Shown here: in pieces, positions 36,201 to 43,288 of the stretch
Layout of the letters: each line of letters begins with the position of its first letter
Position numbering within the stretch: the first letter of the stretch is position 1
Assembly (NCBI GenBank): GCA_903865935.1
Contig: CAIPLT010000064.1
Coordinates: 1-43,288, forward strand
Length of the DNA stretch: 43,288 bases
Source of the DNA: Caldifarciminota bacterium
Lineage (GTDB): Bacteria > Hydrothermota > Tepidihabitantia > Tepidihabitantales > CAIPLT01
Reading direction: 5' to 3'
Notes under the pieces: generated by a model
The model's database searches: none
Told to the model about the DNA's origin: nothing
What the model saw: only the letters and a program-made list of their open reading frames with translations
Translations under genes and position numbers: made by a program

Positions 36201-38856
36201 AAATACTACCAGCGGTGATCTTTCGACTATTGGGGGTGGTGCGGGTAACACTGCTAGTAATATTTATTCGACGATTGGTGGTGGTCAAGGTAATACTGCT
36301 AGTAATATTTACGCGACCGTTGGTGGTGGGCATGTTTGTATTGTAAGCGGATATGGTGCGACCATCGGGGGCGGATTTTTTAATAAGGCTCGTGCAGATT
36401 ATTCAGTGGTCAGCGGTGGCGGGGGGTTTTCTGAACGTGATTCCAATTCAGCAATGGGTGTAAATTCTGCAATCGGTGGTGGACATGGTAACATCGCAAG
36501 TGGTGATTCATCAACAATAAGTGGTGGTGCTCGAAATAAAGCAAGTAGCACAATTGCGACCGTTGGTGGTGGATATTCTAACACTGCCAGCGGTGCTTAT
36601 TCGACGGTCGGGGGTGGGTATTACAACACAGCTAGCGGTGCTTATTCGACTGTGCCCAGTGGTATTTCAAATACCGCATCTGGAAATTATTCCTTAGCTA
36701 CTGGACGCCGTGCGAAAGCTAATCATACTGGTACATTTGTCTGGGCAGATAGTACTAATGCTGATTTTGCATCAACTGGTGCTAATCAATTTCTGATTCG
36801 TGCTAATGGAAATGTCGGTATTAATACCAATTCGCCAAGTTCACCGCTCACCGTGAATGGTATCATTCAGTCAACCACGGGCGGTATTAAATTCCCGGAT
36901 AATTCGGTTCAAACAACTGCTGCAGCTGGCAGCGGTGTTTATCTTCCGCTTGGGGGTGGCACGATGACCGGTGCGATTACAAATACTGGCGACCCAGCAA
37001 TCACAATGGGTAAAGGTAATTTTGGTACAGGTAACATTAATCCTGGCACACAGGCGTTTGTTGCGGGTAGTAATAACAAGGCACAAGGTAATTACTCAGT
37101 TGTCGGCGGTGGCGGTGGAGCAATCGTATCAGATTCTAATTCAGCAATTGGTAACAATTCGACAATCAGTGGCGGACATAGTAATGTTGCAAGTGGTGAT
37201 ACTTCGACAATAAGTGGTGGAACTCATAATACTGCAAGCGGTTTATTTGCTTCAGTTGGCGGCGGTGCGCATCACATCGCAAGCGGATTGGAGGCCACGG
37301 TTAGCGGTGGATATTGGAACTTCGCAAGCGGTGGTGAAGCAACTGTTGGTGGTGGAACAAGTAATGTTGCCAGCAATACTCTTACAACTATTGGTGGTGG
37401 AACGGGTAACAGTGCAAGCGGATATGGTGCGACCATCGGGGGTGGAATTTACAACAAAGCACGCGGTATTCGTTCGGTTGTCGGTGGTGGTGGTGGAGCG
37501 ACTCCAACTGATTCCAACTCAGCACTGGGATGGAATTCAGCTATTACGGGTGGCATTGGAAATATTGCAAGCGGCGATTCTTCATTTATCGGTGGCGGTG
37601 CAAGGAATATAGCGAATAATACTTGTGCGACAATCGGTGGTGGAAATTACAACACTGCCAGTGGTGGAAATGCGTTTGTCGGTGGTGGAGAATATAACAA
37701 GGCACGAGGTAATTACTCAGTTGTCAGTGGTGGTGGTGGTTCGAATCTATCTGATTCCAATTCTGCACTTGGAAAAAACTCAACGATTGGTGGCGGTTTA
37801 AGAAATATTGCAAAAGATAGCTTTACCACAGTCGGCGGCGGATATAACAATAGTGCCAGCGCTATTTGTGCGACGGTTAGCGGGGGTTATAATAATATTG
37901 CTAGTTATGATTATGGAACAGTAGGTGGCGGTATAAACAACCGTGCTCGAGGTCAATATTCAGTTGTGAGCGGTGGTGGCGGGTTAACTTTAGCTGATTC
38001 TAATTCAGCGCTTGGTATCTACTCAGCTGTGGTCGGGGGATCACAAAATTACGCAAGCAGCAGTTATTCATTTGTCGGTGGTGGTCAATACAACACTGCC
38101 AGCGGTGGCGGCAGTGGATTTGCGACAGTCAGCGGTGGTAAATATAATCGAGCATATGGTTTTTATTCCACAGTTGCTGGTGGATTAGCCGATACTTCGA
38201 TGGGCAATTATAGTTTTACGGTTGGTAATCATTCAGTGGTTCCTAGTTCCTATGCTAATTCTGTTGCTTTTAATGGACAAACTGCAACTGCTTCAAATCA
38301 GACCATTGTTGCTAATATTGTCGCAACTGGCGCAAAAGCATTTGCGATAGATCATCCGCTTGACCCGCAAGGGAAAATTCTAAATCACTACTGTATTGAA
38401 TCACCAGAAATGGTCTTGATTTATCGTGGCTCGGCAATTATTGATGCGGATGGTAAAGCCGAAATAACATTACCTGATTACTTTGACGCTTTGAATAAAA
38501 ATCCGATGGTGCAGTTAACCGGTGTCGGCAGTGCCGATGTTTTTGTTGCACAAGAAGTAACTGGTAATAGTTTCGTTATCGGTGGCAAATCAGGAACTAA
38601 AGTATATTGGACGGTTACCGGTGAACGCAAAGACCAAAATGCTGAAATAGCAAAAATTCTGATGCCGGTCGAACAACCTAAAACCGGCGATTTGACAGGA
38701 TGCTCGCTTGATGATAATTACTTGGTTGGTACTCTGAATCAGTTAAAAGAAATGGGTAAAGCGGCTGGATTTTCATTCCGCACTGCTCAAGGTCGCTCAA
38801 ATTATGATAATATGCAAAAAACCCTGCAAGAAGCTAAACAGCACGAGAATAAATAA
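33229..38856 (+). CDS. Giant repeat adhesin with YadA-head-like repeats
   Basis: 1875 residues; start ATG 33229 behind GGAGG; signal peptide MYKHKYVPVVILLLFTLIWA. Residues about 40-140 form a domain beginning LLNYQGKLTNLAGNPVNDST, known from tail-fibre-like surface proteins. Residues about 230-715 hold seven units built on YKLQGKDTxAL, VNEGQxNS, SSMITDNT and NFKAPYADTADY. After GGDLTGTYPNPTI come two long blocks of roughly 14-residue repeats (TVSGGxxNTASGxYA), about 829-1164 and 1285-1666, like the left-handed beta-roll heads of YadA/Hia trimeric adhesins. The blocks are separated by a NVGINTNSPSSPLTV element. The C-terminal region (about 1700-1820, AIDHPLDPQGKILNHYC) is of the type found at the end of other fibre proteins. 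No YadA anchor and no PNP sorting domain are seen, so the mode of surface attachment is unclear. The gene is monocistronic between its own promoter and terminator. Confidence 0.8.
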   Translation: MYKHKYVPVVILLLFTLIWAAEDGVTQTTKKPIQTDAITIPKLLNYQGKLTNLAGNPVNDSTYSITFRLFAASSGGSSFWDETQNVQTHIGLFNVLLGSNSQIDSIPQAGSCYLEMQVNPNSAMTPRIRLVSSAYAYLAKKADTANYAPLARPITPALTTSEIADDAITNIKLGADAVTTDKILNGTILRADAVNNFKAPYSDTADYARASSVTYVDSARVATNAYNADKLQGKDTTALDTRFVNEGQANSITSSMITDNTIVRNDVMTNFKSPYADTSDYARVAPVVDSVRIAVTAYNAYKLQGMDTTALSAKFVDENQTNAISNAMLQNNAVTSTKIQDSTITRADVIKTFKSPYADTSDYARAVNVPYVDSARVAVNAYNGYKLQGKDTIALSAKFVDEGQVSSITNPMLKDSAVTSVKIQDNTINRNDVATNFKAPYSDTADYVRNINLPYVDSTRISVNAYNAYKLQGKDTLALDSRYVNEGQTNSVNSPMIIDNTITRNDVATDFKAPLADTADYARVIPGAIDSARIAATAYNAYKLQGKDTIALSTKFVDEGQANSITSSMITDNTITRNDVATNFKAPYADSADYVKNISVPYVDSSRIAVNAYNAYKLQGKDTTALDARYVNEGQTNSVTSSMITDSTIVRNDVATNFKAPYSDTSDYVRNINVPYVDSTRIAVNAYNAYTLQGKDTIALSAKFIDEGQIAGGDLTGTYPNPTITSNAINAAKIADTNVTMTKIQQAGAIIGQVIKWNGSAWAPRVDSVGIADNAWVRGSPDSVLFTISQLGIARGGADNMLWGTNRFTHTNLGVACTTGTSGQNSLYSTISGGHRNNASDYATVSGGSINNASGGWATIGGGALNTASGNFATIGGGEVNTASNILTTIGGGYHGITSGYSATIGGGFYNRARGDYSVVSGGGGASVADSNSAMGVNSVIGGGHGNIASGDSSTIGGGARNTTSGTSTTIGGGISNTASGYYATVSGGDQNTTSGDLSTIGGGAGNTASNIYSTIGGGQGNTASNIYATVGGGHVCIVSGYGATIGGGFFNKARADYSVVSGGGGFSERDSNSAMGVNSAIGGGHGNIASGDSSTISGGARNKASSTIATVGGGYSNTASGAYSTVGGGYYNTASGAYSTVPSGISNTASGNYSLATGRRAKANHTGTFVWADSTNADFASTGANQFLIRANGNVGINTNSPSSPLTVNGIIQSTTGGIKFPDNSVQTTAAAGSGVYLPLGGGTMTGAITNTGDPAITMGKGNFGTGNINPGTQAFVAGSNNKAQGNYSVVGGGGGAIVSDSNSAIGNNSTISGGHSNVASGDTSTISGGTHNTASGLFASVGGGAHHIASGLEATVSGGYWNFASGGEATVGGGTSNVASNTLTTIGGGTGNSASGYGATIGGGIYNKARGIRSVVGGGGGATPTDSNSALGWNSAITGGIGNIASGDSSFIGGGARNIANNTCATIGGGNYNTASGGNAFVGGGEYNKARGNYSVVSGGGGSNLSDSNSALGKNSTIGGGLRNIAKDSFTTVGGGYNNSASAICATVSGGYNNIASYDYGTVGGGINNRARGQYSVVSGGGGLTLADSNSALGIYSAVVGGSQNYASSSYSFVGGGQYNTASGGGSGFATVSGGKYNRAYGFYSTVAGGLADTSMGNYSFTVGNHSVVPSSYANSVAFNGQTATASNQTIVANIVATGAKAFAIDHPLDPQGKILNHYCIESPEMVLIYRGSAIIDADGKAEITLPDYFDALNKNPMVQLTGVGSADVFVAQEVTGNSFVIGGKSGTKVYWTVTGERKDQNAEIAKILMPVEQPKTGDLTGCSLDDNYLVGTLNQLKEMGKAAGFSFRTAQGRSNYDNMQKTLQEAKQHENK
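33913..35360 (+). repeat. Seven tandem coding repeats of about 220-250 bp (KLQGKDT units)
   Basis: Each unit encodes KLQGKDT, a VNEGQ or VDEGQ element, one or two I-x-D-N/S-T-I turns, NFKAPY, and VDSxRIAVNAYNAY. Units 2 and 3 carry an extra AVTSxKIQD insertion, which lengthens them. The last unit runs into the GGDLTGTYPNPTI motif. Confidence 0.8.
35713..38225 (+). repeat. Two blocks of about 45-bp YadA-head-like coding repeats with a higher-order unit
   Basis: The blocks are 35713-36720 and 37081-38225. On top of the short G-G-G-x-x-N-x-A-S-G period, a longer segment with SVVSGGGG followed by DSNSAMG or DSNSALG recurs six times (starts near 35972, 36401, 37096, 37472, 37711 and 37957). Confidence 0.8.
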
Positions 38857-38885
38857 TAGAAAAAGTCTAAATTGATAAAATAAGT

Positions 38886-38910
38886 AAAGGGCGGGTTTAT
38901 CCCGCCCTTT
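38886..38910 (+). terminator. Intrinsic terminator after the adhesin
   Basis: AAAGGGCGGG (38886-38895) and CCCGCCCTTT (38901-38910) form a 10-bp GC-rich stem with loop TTTAT, followed by a T-rich tail. Confidence 0.93.
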
Positions 38911-38928
38911 TATTTATATATAAATTAA

Positions 38929-38957
38929 TTGACAATGAATAAATTTAGTAATATCAT
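38929..38957 (+). promoter_or_regulatory. Promoter TTGACA-17-TATCAT, leaderless start of asd
   Basis: The -35 TTGACA is at 38929-38934 and the -10 TATCAT at 38952-38957. The ATG at 38965 begins 7 nt after the -10 box. The same -35 and -10 hexamers and spacing occur at 16086-16114. Confidence 0.7.
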
Positions 38958-38964
38958 TTTATTT

Positions 38965-39984
38965 ATGTTATCGAAAAAGATAAATGTTGGAATTGTCGGT
39001 GCGACCGGTCTGGTTGGGGAGAAGGTTCTCAAAATCTTAGAAGAGCGAAAATTTCCGGTAAACAAGCTTTCTCTATTCTCGTCAAAAAGGAGCGAAGGTC
39101 AAAAGATTCTCTTCGCATCCGAAGAGATTGAAGTTTCGGCTTTGTCTAAAGATAGTTTTAAGAATCTTGATATCGCGTTTTTTGCAATTGAGGAAAATTT
39201 AGCAAAGGAATGGATTCCGCTTGCACGAAAAGAGTGTATTGTCATTGACAAATCATCCGCATTCCGACTTGACGAAGAAGTCCCGCTAGTTATTCCAGAA
39301 GTAAATCCAGAAAAAATCAAAGAGCACAAAAATCTTATTTCCAACCCCAATTGTACAACCATACCTTTGGTCGTGGTATTAGCGCCTCTATATAAAGCGT
39401 TCGGTTTGAAGCGGGTAGTGGTTTCATCTTTTCAGTCGGTTTCGGGTGCAGGTAAAGATGCGGTGAATGAACTGCTCTATGAAACAGAAGTGATTGCATA
39501 TGGTGATAAAATCAAGAAAGATTCGGACAGTTTTTTCTCATCGCCAATTGCCGCTAATATTATTCCGCAAATTGGTAGTATTGATAAACAAGGCTATGCA
39601 TCTGAGGAGAGAAAGATAATTGAAGAAACAAGAAAGATATTAGAACTTCCTGAATTGCCAATCAGCGCCACCTGCGTGCGGGTACCGGTATTGGTCGGTC
39701 ATTGCGAAGCAGTCAATATTGAGTTTGACGTGAATATTAAAGTAGATGATGTAATGAAGGTTTTAAAATCAGCATCGGGTATAAAAGTCTACCCGGATAA
39801 TAAATACCCAATGCCGATTGATGTGGAAGAAAAAGATGATGTGCATGTTGCCAGAATCAGAAAAGATATCGCGTTTGAGCATGGCATTGCGCTGTGGCTG
39901 GCTGCGGATAATTTACGCAAAGGCGCTGCAACCAATGCGGTTCAAATCGCCGAAGAAATTTTAAAAACAAGGGGAGAAAAATGA
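38965..39984 (+). CDS. asd: Aspartate-semialdehyde dehydrogenase
   Basis: 339 residues from ATG 38965. A longer reading from TTG 38929 is rejected because that TTG is the -35 box. The enzyme reduces aspartyl phosphate to aspartate semialdehyde with NADPH, in the lysine/diaminopimelate, threonine and methionine pathway. Visible motifs are the Rossmann loop GIVGATGLVGEKV (residues 9-21), DKSSAFRLDEEVPLVIPEVN, the catalytic cysteine in ISNPNCTTIPLV, FQSVSGAGKDAVNEL, and RVPVLVGHCEAVNIEF with the substrate-binding Arg and catalytic His region. The length is standard. Its TGA overlaps the ATG of the M1 peptidase (ATGA), so the two are co-transcribed although functionally unrelated. Confidence 0.96.
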   Translation: MLSKKINVGIVGATGLVGEKVLKILEERKFPVNKLSLFSSKRSEGQKILFASEEIEVSALSKDSFKNLDIAFFAIEENLAKEWIPLARKECIVIDKSSAFRLDEEVPLVIPEVNPEKIKEHKNLISNPNCTTIPLVVVLAPLYKAFGLKRVVVSSFQSVSGAGKDAVNELLYETEVIAYGDKIKKDSDSFFSSPIAANIIPQIGSIDKQGYASEERKIIEETRKILELPELPISATCVRVPVLVGHCEAVNIEFDVNIKVDDVMKVLKSASGIKVYPDNKYPMPIDVEEKDDVHVARIRKDIAFEHGIALWLAADNLRKGAATNAVQIAEEILKTRGEK

Positions 39985-41969
39985 TAAAATATATCGTAGT
40001 GTTTGTAAGTATCTTAAGTTTAACGTATGCGTATATGCCTTCAGAACCGAATAGTTATAATGCAGAACATAAGTTCGTTTTACGACCGATAACCGATTTG
40101 GATAATGCACGGCAAGAATCAACACATAGTTTTGACGTGCGACACTATCAGTTGAATTTGAATGTACCAATGACATCAATCGCTTATTCGGGAGTAGAGC
40201 TCATTAAATTTGTACCGCGGCAAGCAAATTTCGATACATTTAATCTAAACTTTGTTAACCTGACCTGTGATTCAGTGAAAAGAGCTGGAAACAATTTGAC
40301 ATTTTTAGCTAATAGTAATCGGTTAAAGATTACTTTAGACCGGGTTTTTAGTATCGGGGAAACATGTCTGGTTGATATTTTTTATCGTCGGCTTACCGGG
40401 TCAAATACTTACGGAGTCTATTATTATCCACGTGGTACTAACCCAGCAATAATCTATACAACAACTGAACCGATCGATTCAAGATACTGGTTTCCATGTT
40501 TCGATGAGAACTGGGATAAGGCAGAACAGGGTTGTGAGATAAATGTGACTGTGCCAGATTCTTTTGTCGTATGTTCCAATGGTCTTTTAGACAGCTTGCG
40601 AACATCCGGCGGCTGGAAAACTTTCTACTGGAATGAGCACTATCCGATATCAACTTATCTGATGACATTCACTGCTTCGATATATGCAACTTACAGTCAT
40701 TGGTTTCATCCGTCACCAAGTGAATCGATTGAAGTGAAGTACTATATATGGCGTAATGATTCTACCCGCTCGGTAAGCGCTTTTGCACATGTTGTTGATA
40801 TGTTGCAGTTTTTCTCGTCAAATACCATGTACGGACCATATCCGTTTGAAAAATACGGAATGAATGCGGTATCACCATTCCAGTGGGGCGGTATGGAAAA
40901 CCAGACAATGACAATGATACATCGCCAGTGGTTATCTGGTGATGACGACGGTATCGCGCATGAAATGTCGCATATGTGGTGGGGTGATAAAACGACTTGT
41001 TTTAGCTGGGCAAATGTCTGGCTCAATGAAGGATTTGCGACATATTCAGCTTCTATGTATGACGAACATCTGCAAGGTCATTCGTATTTTATCTCATTGA
41101 TGAATCAAGACGCTCAATCTTACTTTCAGGAGGACTTAACGTATCGTGTACCAATATACAACCAATCAATCAATAATCTATTTAGCTATGGAACCACTTA
41201 TTGTAAAGGTTCGTGGATTCAGCATATGTTAAGGTATGTAGAAAGCGATACAACCAGCACCCATGGGATCTTTTTCCAGTCAATGCGGGTTTATGGAGAT
41301 TCTTTCAGATATGGTAATGCCACGACCAATGATTATTGCCGCATCCATGAAAATATGACAGGCAGAGACTTTGACTGGTTCTTTAATGAGTGGGTCTATC
41401 AAGCGGGTTATCCTAAATATCGATTAGGCTGGCATATTGATTCTTTAGCTGGTCGTTATCGGGTTATCACAACAATCAGTCAGGTTAATGGAAATAACGC
41501 ACCAGCAGTATTTCACATGCCGGTGCAGATAAAATTCAGTGCCAGCGGATTTGACACATTAGTTGTAATGCCGATTAATAATGGTCCTCAGATTGATACT
41601 TTTAATATCGCATTTTGGCCGACTTCGGTTGTACTTGACCCATACTCCTGGTTATTAAAGCAAGTCACGTATCTCAGTGTTGAAGAAGAAGCAGCGGAAA
41701 ATAATCATAAACCATTGTGGAATATTTATCCTAATCCAAGCCGGGGACAGATTAAAATAAGTTATAACTTGCCATCAGGTCAGAATGCATTAATATCAGT
41801 TTATAATCGTAATGGTCAAATTGTCAGAAGATTTGCAACAAATATGCATGGTTATCAGATTTGGGATGGTAAGGATGAGCTGGGCAAACAAGTAAGTTCT
41901 GGTGTCTACTTTATAAAGTTAACAACACCAAATAAGAGTTACTCGGAGAAAATTATTTTCTTTCAGTAA
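39981..41969 (+). CDS. Exported M1 family aminopeptidase with sorting domain
   Basis: A 662-residue protein with start ATG 39981 behind GGGGAG, and signal peptide MIKYIVVFVSILSLTYA. The N-terminal saddle domain starts DVRHYQLNLNVPMTSIAYSG. The catalytic domain has the substrate motif GGMEN (the family's GAMEN/GGMEN), then HEMSH at residues 327-331 and NEG with the third zinc ligand Glu350, exactly 18 residues apart. This places it in the gluzincin M1 family, which removes N-terminal residues from peptides. The C-terminus has WNIYPNPSRGQIKISYNLP and GKQVSSGVYFIKL, a type A or FlgD-like sorting domain, so it should be surface-bound or secreted. It overlaps asd by 4 nt and probably uses extracellular peptides made by the larger proteases. 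Confidence 0.93.
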   Translation: MIKYIVVFVSILSLTYAYMPSEPNSYNAEHKFVLRPITDLDNARQESTHSFDVRHYQLNLNVPMTSIAYSGVELIKFVPRQANFDTFNLNFVNLTCDSVKRAGNNLTFLANSNRLKITLDRVFSIGETCLVDIFYRRLTGSNTYGVYYYPRGTNPAIIYTTTEPIDSRYWFPCFDENWDKAEQGCEINVTVPDSFVVCSNGLLDSLRTSGGWKTFYWNEHYPISTYLMTFTASIYATYSHWFHPSPSESIEVKYYIWRNDSTRSVSAFAHVVDMLQFFSSNTMYGPYPFEKYGMNAVSPFQWGGMENQTMTMIHRQWLSGDDDGIAHEMSHMWWGDKTTCFSWANVWLNEGFATYSASMYDEHLQGHSYFISLMNQDAQSYFQEDLTYRVPIYNQSINNLFSYGTTYCKGSWIQHMLRYVESDTTSTHGIFFQSMRVYGDSFRYGNATTNDYCRIHENMTGRDFDWFFNEWVYQAGYPKYRLGWHIDSLAGRYRVITTISQVNGNNAPAVFHMPVQIKFSASGFDTLVVMPINNGPQIDTFNIAFWPTSVVLDPYSWLLKQVTYLSVEEEAAENNHKPLWNIYPNPSRGQIKISYNLPSGQNALISVYNRNGQIVRRFATNMHGYQIWDGKDELGKQVSSGVYFIKLTTPNKSYSEKIIFFQ

Positions 41970-42010
41970 TAAGTCTGAGAATTTTGCTTTTTAGCAATAC
42001 ATCTTAGTCT

Positions 42011-43144
42011 ATGTTTAATGTTATCATCCTGGGGATAGCCAGTTTTTTAACTGACATCTCAACCGAGATGGTCTATCCATTAATACCATTCTTCCTGACT
42101 GTAAAACTTAGTGCCGGACCGGCAATACTTGGTTTGATTGAAGGTGTTGCGGAAAGTTCAGCCAGTATCTTAAAGGTATTTTCTGGTTATTTCTCAGATA
42201 AACTCGGTAAGAGAAAACCAATTGCGATAATCGGATACGCATCATCAACATTTGGCAAGTTTTTTCTTTACTTAGCAAATGGGTGGGGCATGGTTTTTTT
42301 CAGCCGGCTGGTTGACCGGATTGGTAAAGGCATTCGAACGGCACCCCGCGATGCTTTGATTGCTGACAGTACACCGGCGGATAAACGCGGTATGTCATAT
42401 GGTTTGCATCGGGCAATGGATACACTAGGCGCAGCAGTTGGTGTGTTTTTTGCTTATTTATTGATAAAAACTAATATGACTAATTATTCCCGGATATTTC
42501 TTTTTTCTCTGGTTCCTGCGTTGCTTGCGGTTGTTGTGCTTTACTTTGTTAAAGAACAGGCACAAAAGCTCTGGCGACAGCGGGATAAAATCAGACTGGA
42601 TTGGAAACGGTTACCGCGTAACCTAAGATTATTTTTAGTTGTTGTATTTATTTTTGCTCTTGGTAATTCATCCAATCAATTCTTGATGCTCAGAGCAAAA
42701 AACATCGGCTATTCAATACCGACTGTATTATTGCTGTATTTATTTTACAACATCGTATATGGCATCTTGTCTTTTCCAATCGGTAAGTTGTCGGATAAAA
42801 TCGGCAGAAAGACGATTTTAGTTATTGGATATCTTATATATGGAGTGGTATATTTAGGATTCGCGGTCGTTGGGAAAAGTGCCCATCTGTGGTTATTATT
42901 CGGCACTTATGGTTTTTACAGCGCATTTACCGAAGGTATTGAAAAGGCATTTGTTTCAGATATCGCACCACAAGAATTAAGAGGGACTTTAATTGGACTG
43001 CACGCGACATTGGTTGGAATCGGTCTATTACCGGCATCTTTAATCGCGGGTGGATTGTGGCAATTTTTCGGCGCTTCCGCACCATTCTATTTTGGTGGTA
43101 TTCTGGGGGTTTTTGCTTCAATCGGGTTGTTTTTGGTAATATAG
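42011..43144 (+). CDS. MFS transporter
   Basis: A 377-residue, very hydrophobic protein with about eleven to twelve membrane segments. The N half has FLTDISTEMVYPLIPFFL and FSGYFSDKLGKRKP (motif A), followed by GKGIRTAPRDALIADSTP. The C half repeats motif A as GKLSDKIGRKT. The GIRTAPRDALIA block and the L-T-D-I-S-x-E-M-V-Y-P start mark a subgroup of MFS permeases of unknown substrate, often annotated only as MFS transporter. The C-terminus ends directly after the last helix, with little tail. No Shine-Dalgarno is seen. A weak CTGAGA-17-TACATC promoter ends 7 nt before the ATG, so this gene may also be leaderless. Confidence 0.88.
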   Translation: MFNVIILGIASFLTDISTEMVYPLIPFFLTVKLSAGPAILGLIEGVAESSASILKVFSGYFSDKLGKRKPIAIIGYASSTFGKFFLYLANGWGMVFFSRLVDRIGKGIRTAPRDALIADSTPADKRGMSYGLHRAMDTLGAAVGVFFAYLLIKTNMTNYSRIFLFSLVPALLAVVVLYFVKEQAQKLWRQRDKIRLDWKRLPRNLRLFLVVVFIFALGNSSNQFLMLRAKNIGYSIPTVLLLYLFYNIVYGILSFPIGKLSDKIGRKTILVIGYLIYGVVYLGFAVVGKSAHLWLLFGTYGFYSAFTEGIEKAFVSDIAPQELRGTLIGLHATLVGIGLLPASLIAGGLWQFFGASAPFYFGGILGVFASIGLFLVI

Positions 43145-43241
43145 GATACCCTTAATACTTTAGCAGTTGATAAAAAAGCGTATATATATCTAATTTAGGT
43201 AAATTCAGTAAGATATAGAAAATAATAACTAAATATTTCAC

Positions 43242-43269
43242 TTGACTTATTCTTTTTAAATTATATAAT
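43242..43269 (+). promoter_or_regulatory. Promoter TTGACT-16-TATAAT for a gene beyond the window
   Basis: The -35 TTGACT is at 43242-43247, the spacer is 16 bp and the -10 TATAAT is at 43264-43269. Transcription would start near 43276 and run out of the right edge. No gene lies in 43145-43241. Confidence 0.55.
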
Positions 43270-43288
43270 TTTCAAAAGATTTTATATA

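Noticed and set aside
36053-37612. Overlapping frames of 80-132 codons inside the adhesin
   Set aside because: They are produced by the repeat periodicity of the real gene. They lack ribosome sites and encode low-complexity sequence.
35713-38225. Regular short repeats resembling a CRISPR array
   Set aside because: The period is coding (about 45 bp in frame), the units vary gradually rather than alternating identical repeats with unique spacers, and the whole stretch lies in one open frame.
38929-38964. An N-terminal extension of Asd starting at TTG 38929
   Set aside because: The TTG is part of a perfect -35 box, and the family normally begins a few residues before the GATGLVG loop, as it does from 38965.
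1-43288. Insertion sequences, integrases, prophage or defence genes
   Set aside because: No transposase, integrase, phage structural or restriction-modification genes were recognised; the fibre-like adhesin is a surface protein without phage neighbours.

Overview
The window comes from an AT-rich bacterial genome. It encodes many large exported proteins ending in a T9SS type A-like sorting domain (a Y/V-PNP motif, then a small Ig-like fold), a PorV/PorQ-like outer-membrane protein, and CARDB, FG-GAP, YVTN and kelch-like surface modules. This combination is typical of the FCB side of the bacterial tree and of candidate phyla such as WOR-3 (Stahlbacteria-like). The assignment is inferred from protein style; no rRNA is present.

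Layout. 1-2390: the 3' end of a YVTN beta-propeller protein (cut by the window edge) and a BNR/sialidase-like protein, both with sorting domains. 2465-2566: a strong promoter with a 21-codon ORF. 2645-4519 (-): an FG-GAP repeat surface protein. 4896-7982: a SAM methyltransferase and a YfhO-type polytopic membrane protein. 8145-9413 (-): guanine deaminase, divergent from tRNA-Gln(CUG) and a small cluster (EamA half-transporter, DUF2284 protein, GNAT-like protein). 15359 down to 11372 (-): an apparent operon of a KOW/barrel-sandwich protein of unknown role, a PorV/PorQ-like protein, AccA and Era. 16247-31567: three giant secreted proteases in tandem (M6, MXAN_6640-like, gingipain-like C25) that share CARDB repeats, a six-bladed kelch-like propeller and a sorting domain. 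32599 down to 31579 (-): a small redoxin and an NrdG-like radical SAM activase. 33229-38856: a giant repeat adhesin with YadA-head-like repeats. 38965-43144: aspartate-semialdehyde dehydrogenase, an exported M1 aminopeptidase and an MFS transporter.

How it fits together. The theme is export of large peptidases and adhesive or propeller proteins through a type IX-like route, beside ordinary housekeeping genes. The C25, M6, MXAN_6640-like and M1 peptidases suggest extracellular protein degradation.

The most striking non-coding signal is two modes of translation start. Genes for exported proteins mostly have a Shine-Dalgarno sequence (GGAGG or a close variant). Several cytosolic genes have a near-consensus sigma70 promoter (TTGACA-16/17-TANNNT) whose -10 box ends 5-8 nt before the start codon, so their mRNAs should be leaderless. 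Other points of interest are a mirrored divergent promoter pair between guanine deaminase and tRNA-Gln, a palindrome inside the redoxin promoter, dispersed repeats that have become protein-coding, a duplicated three-domain CARDB block, and a heptanucleotide tandem repeat just before one sorting domain.
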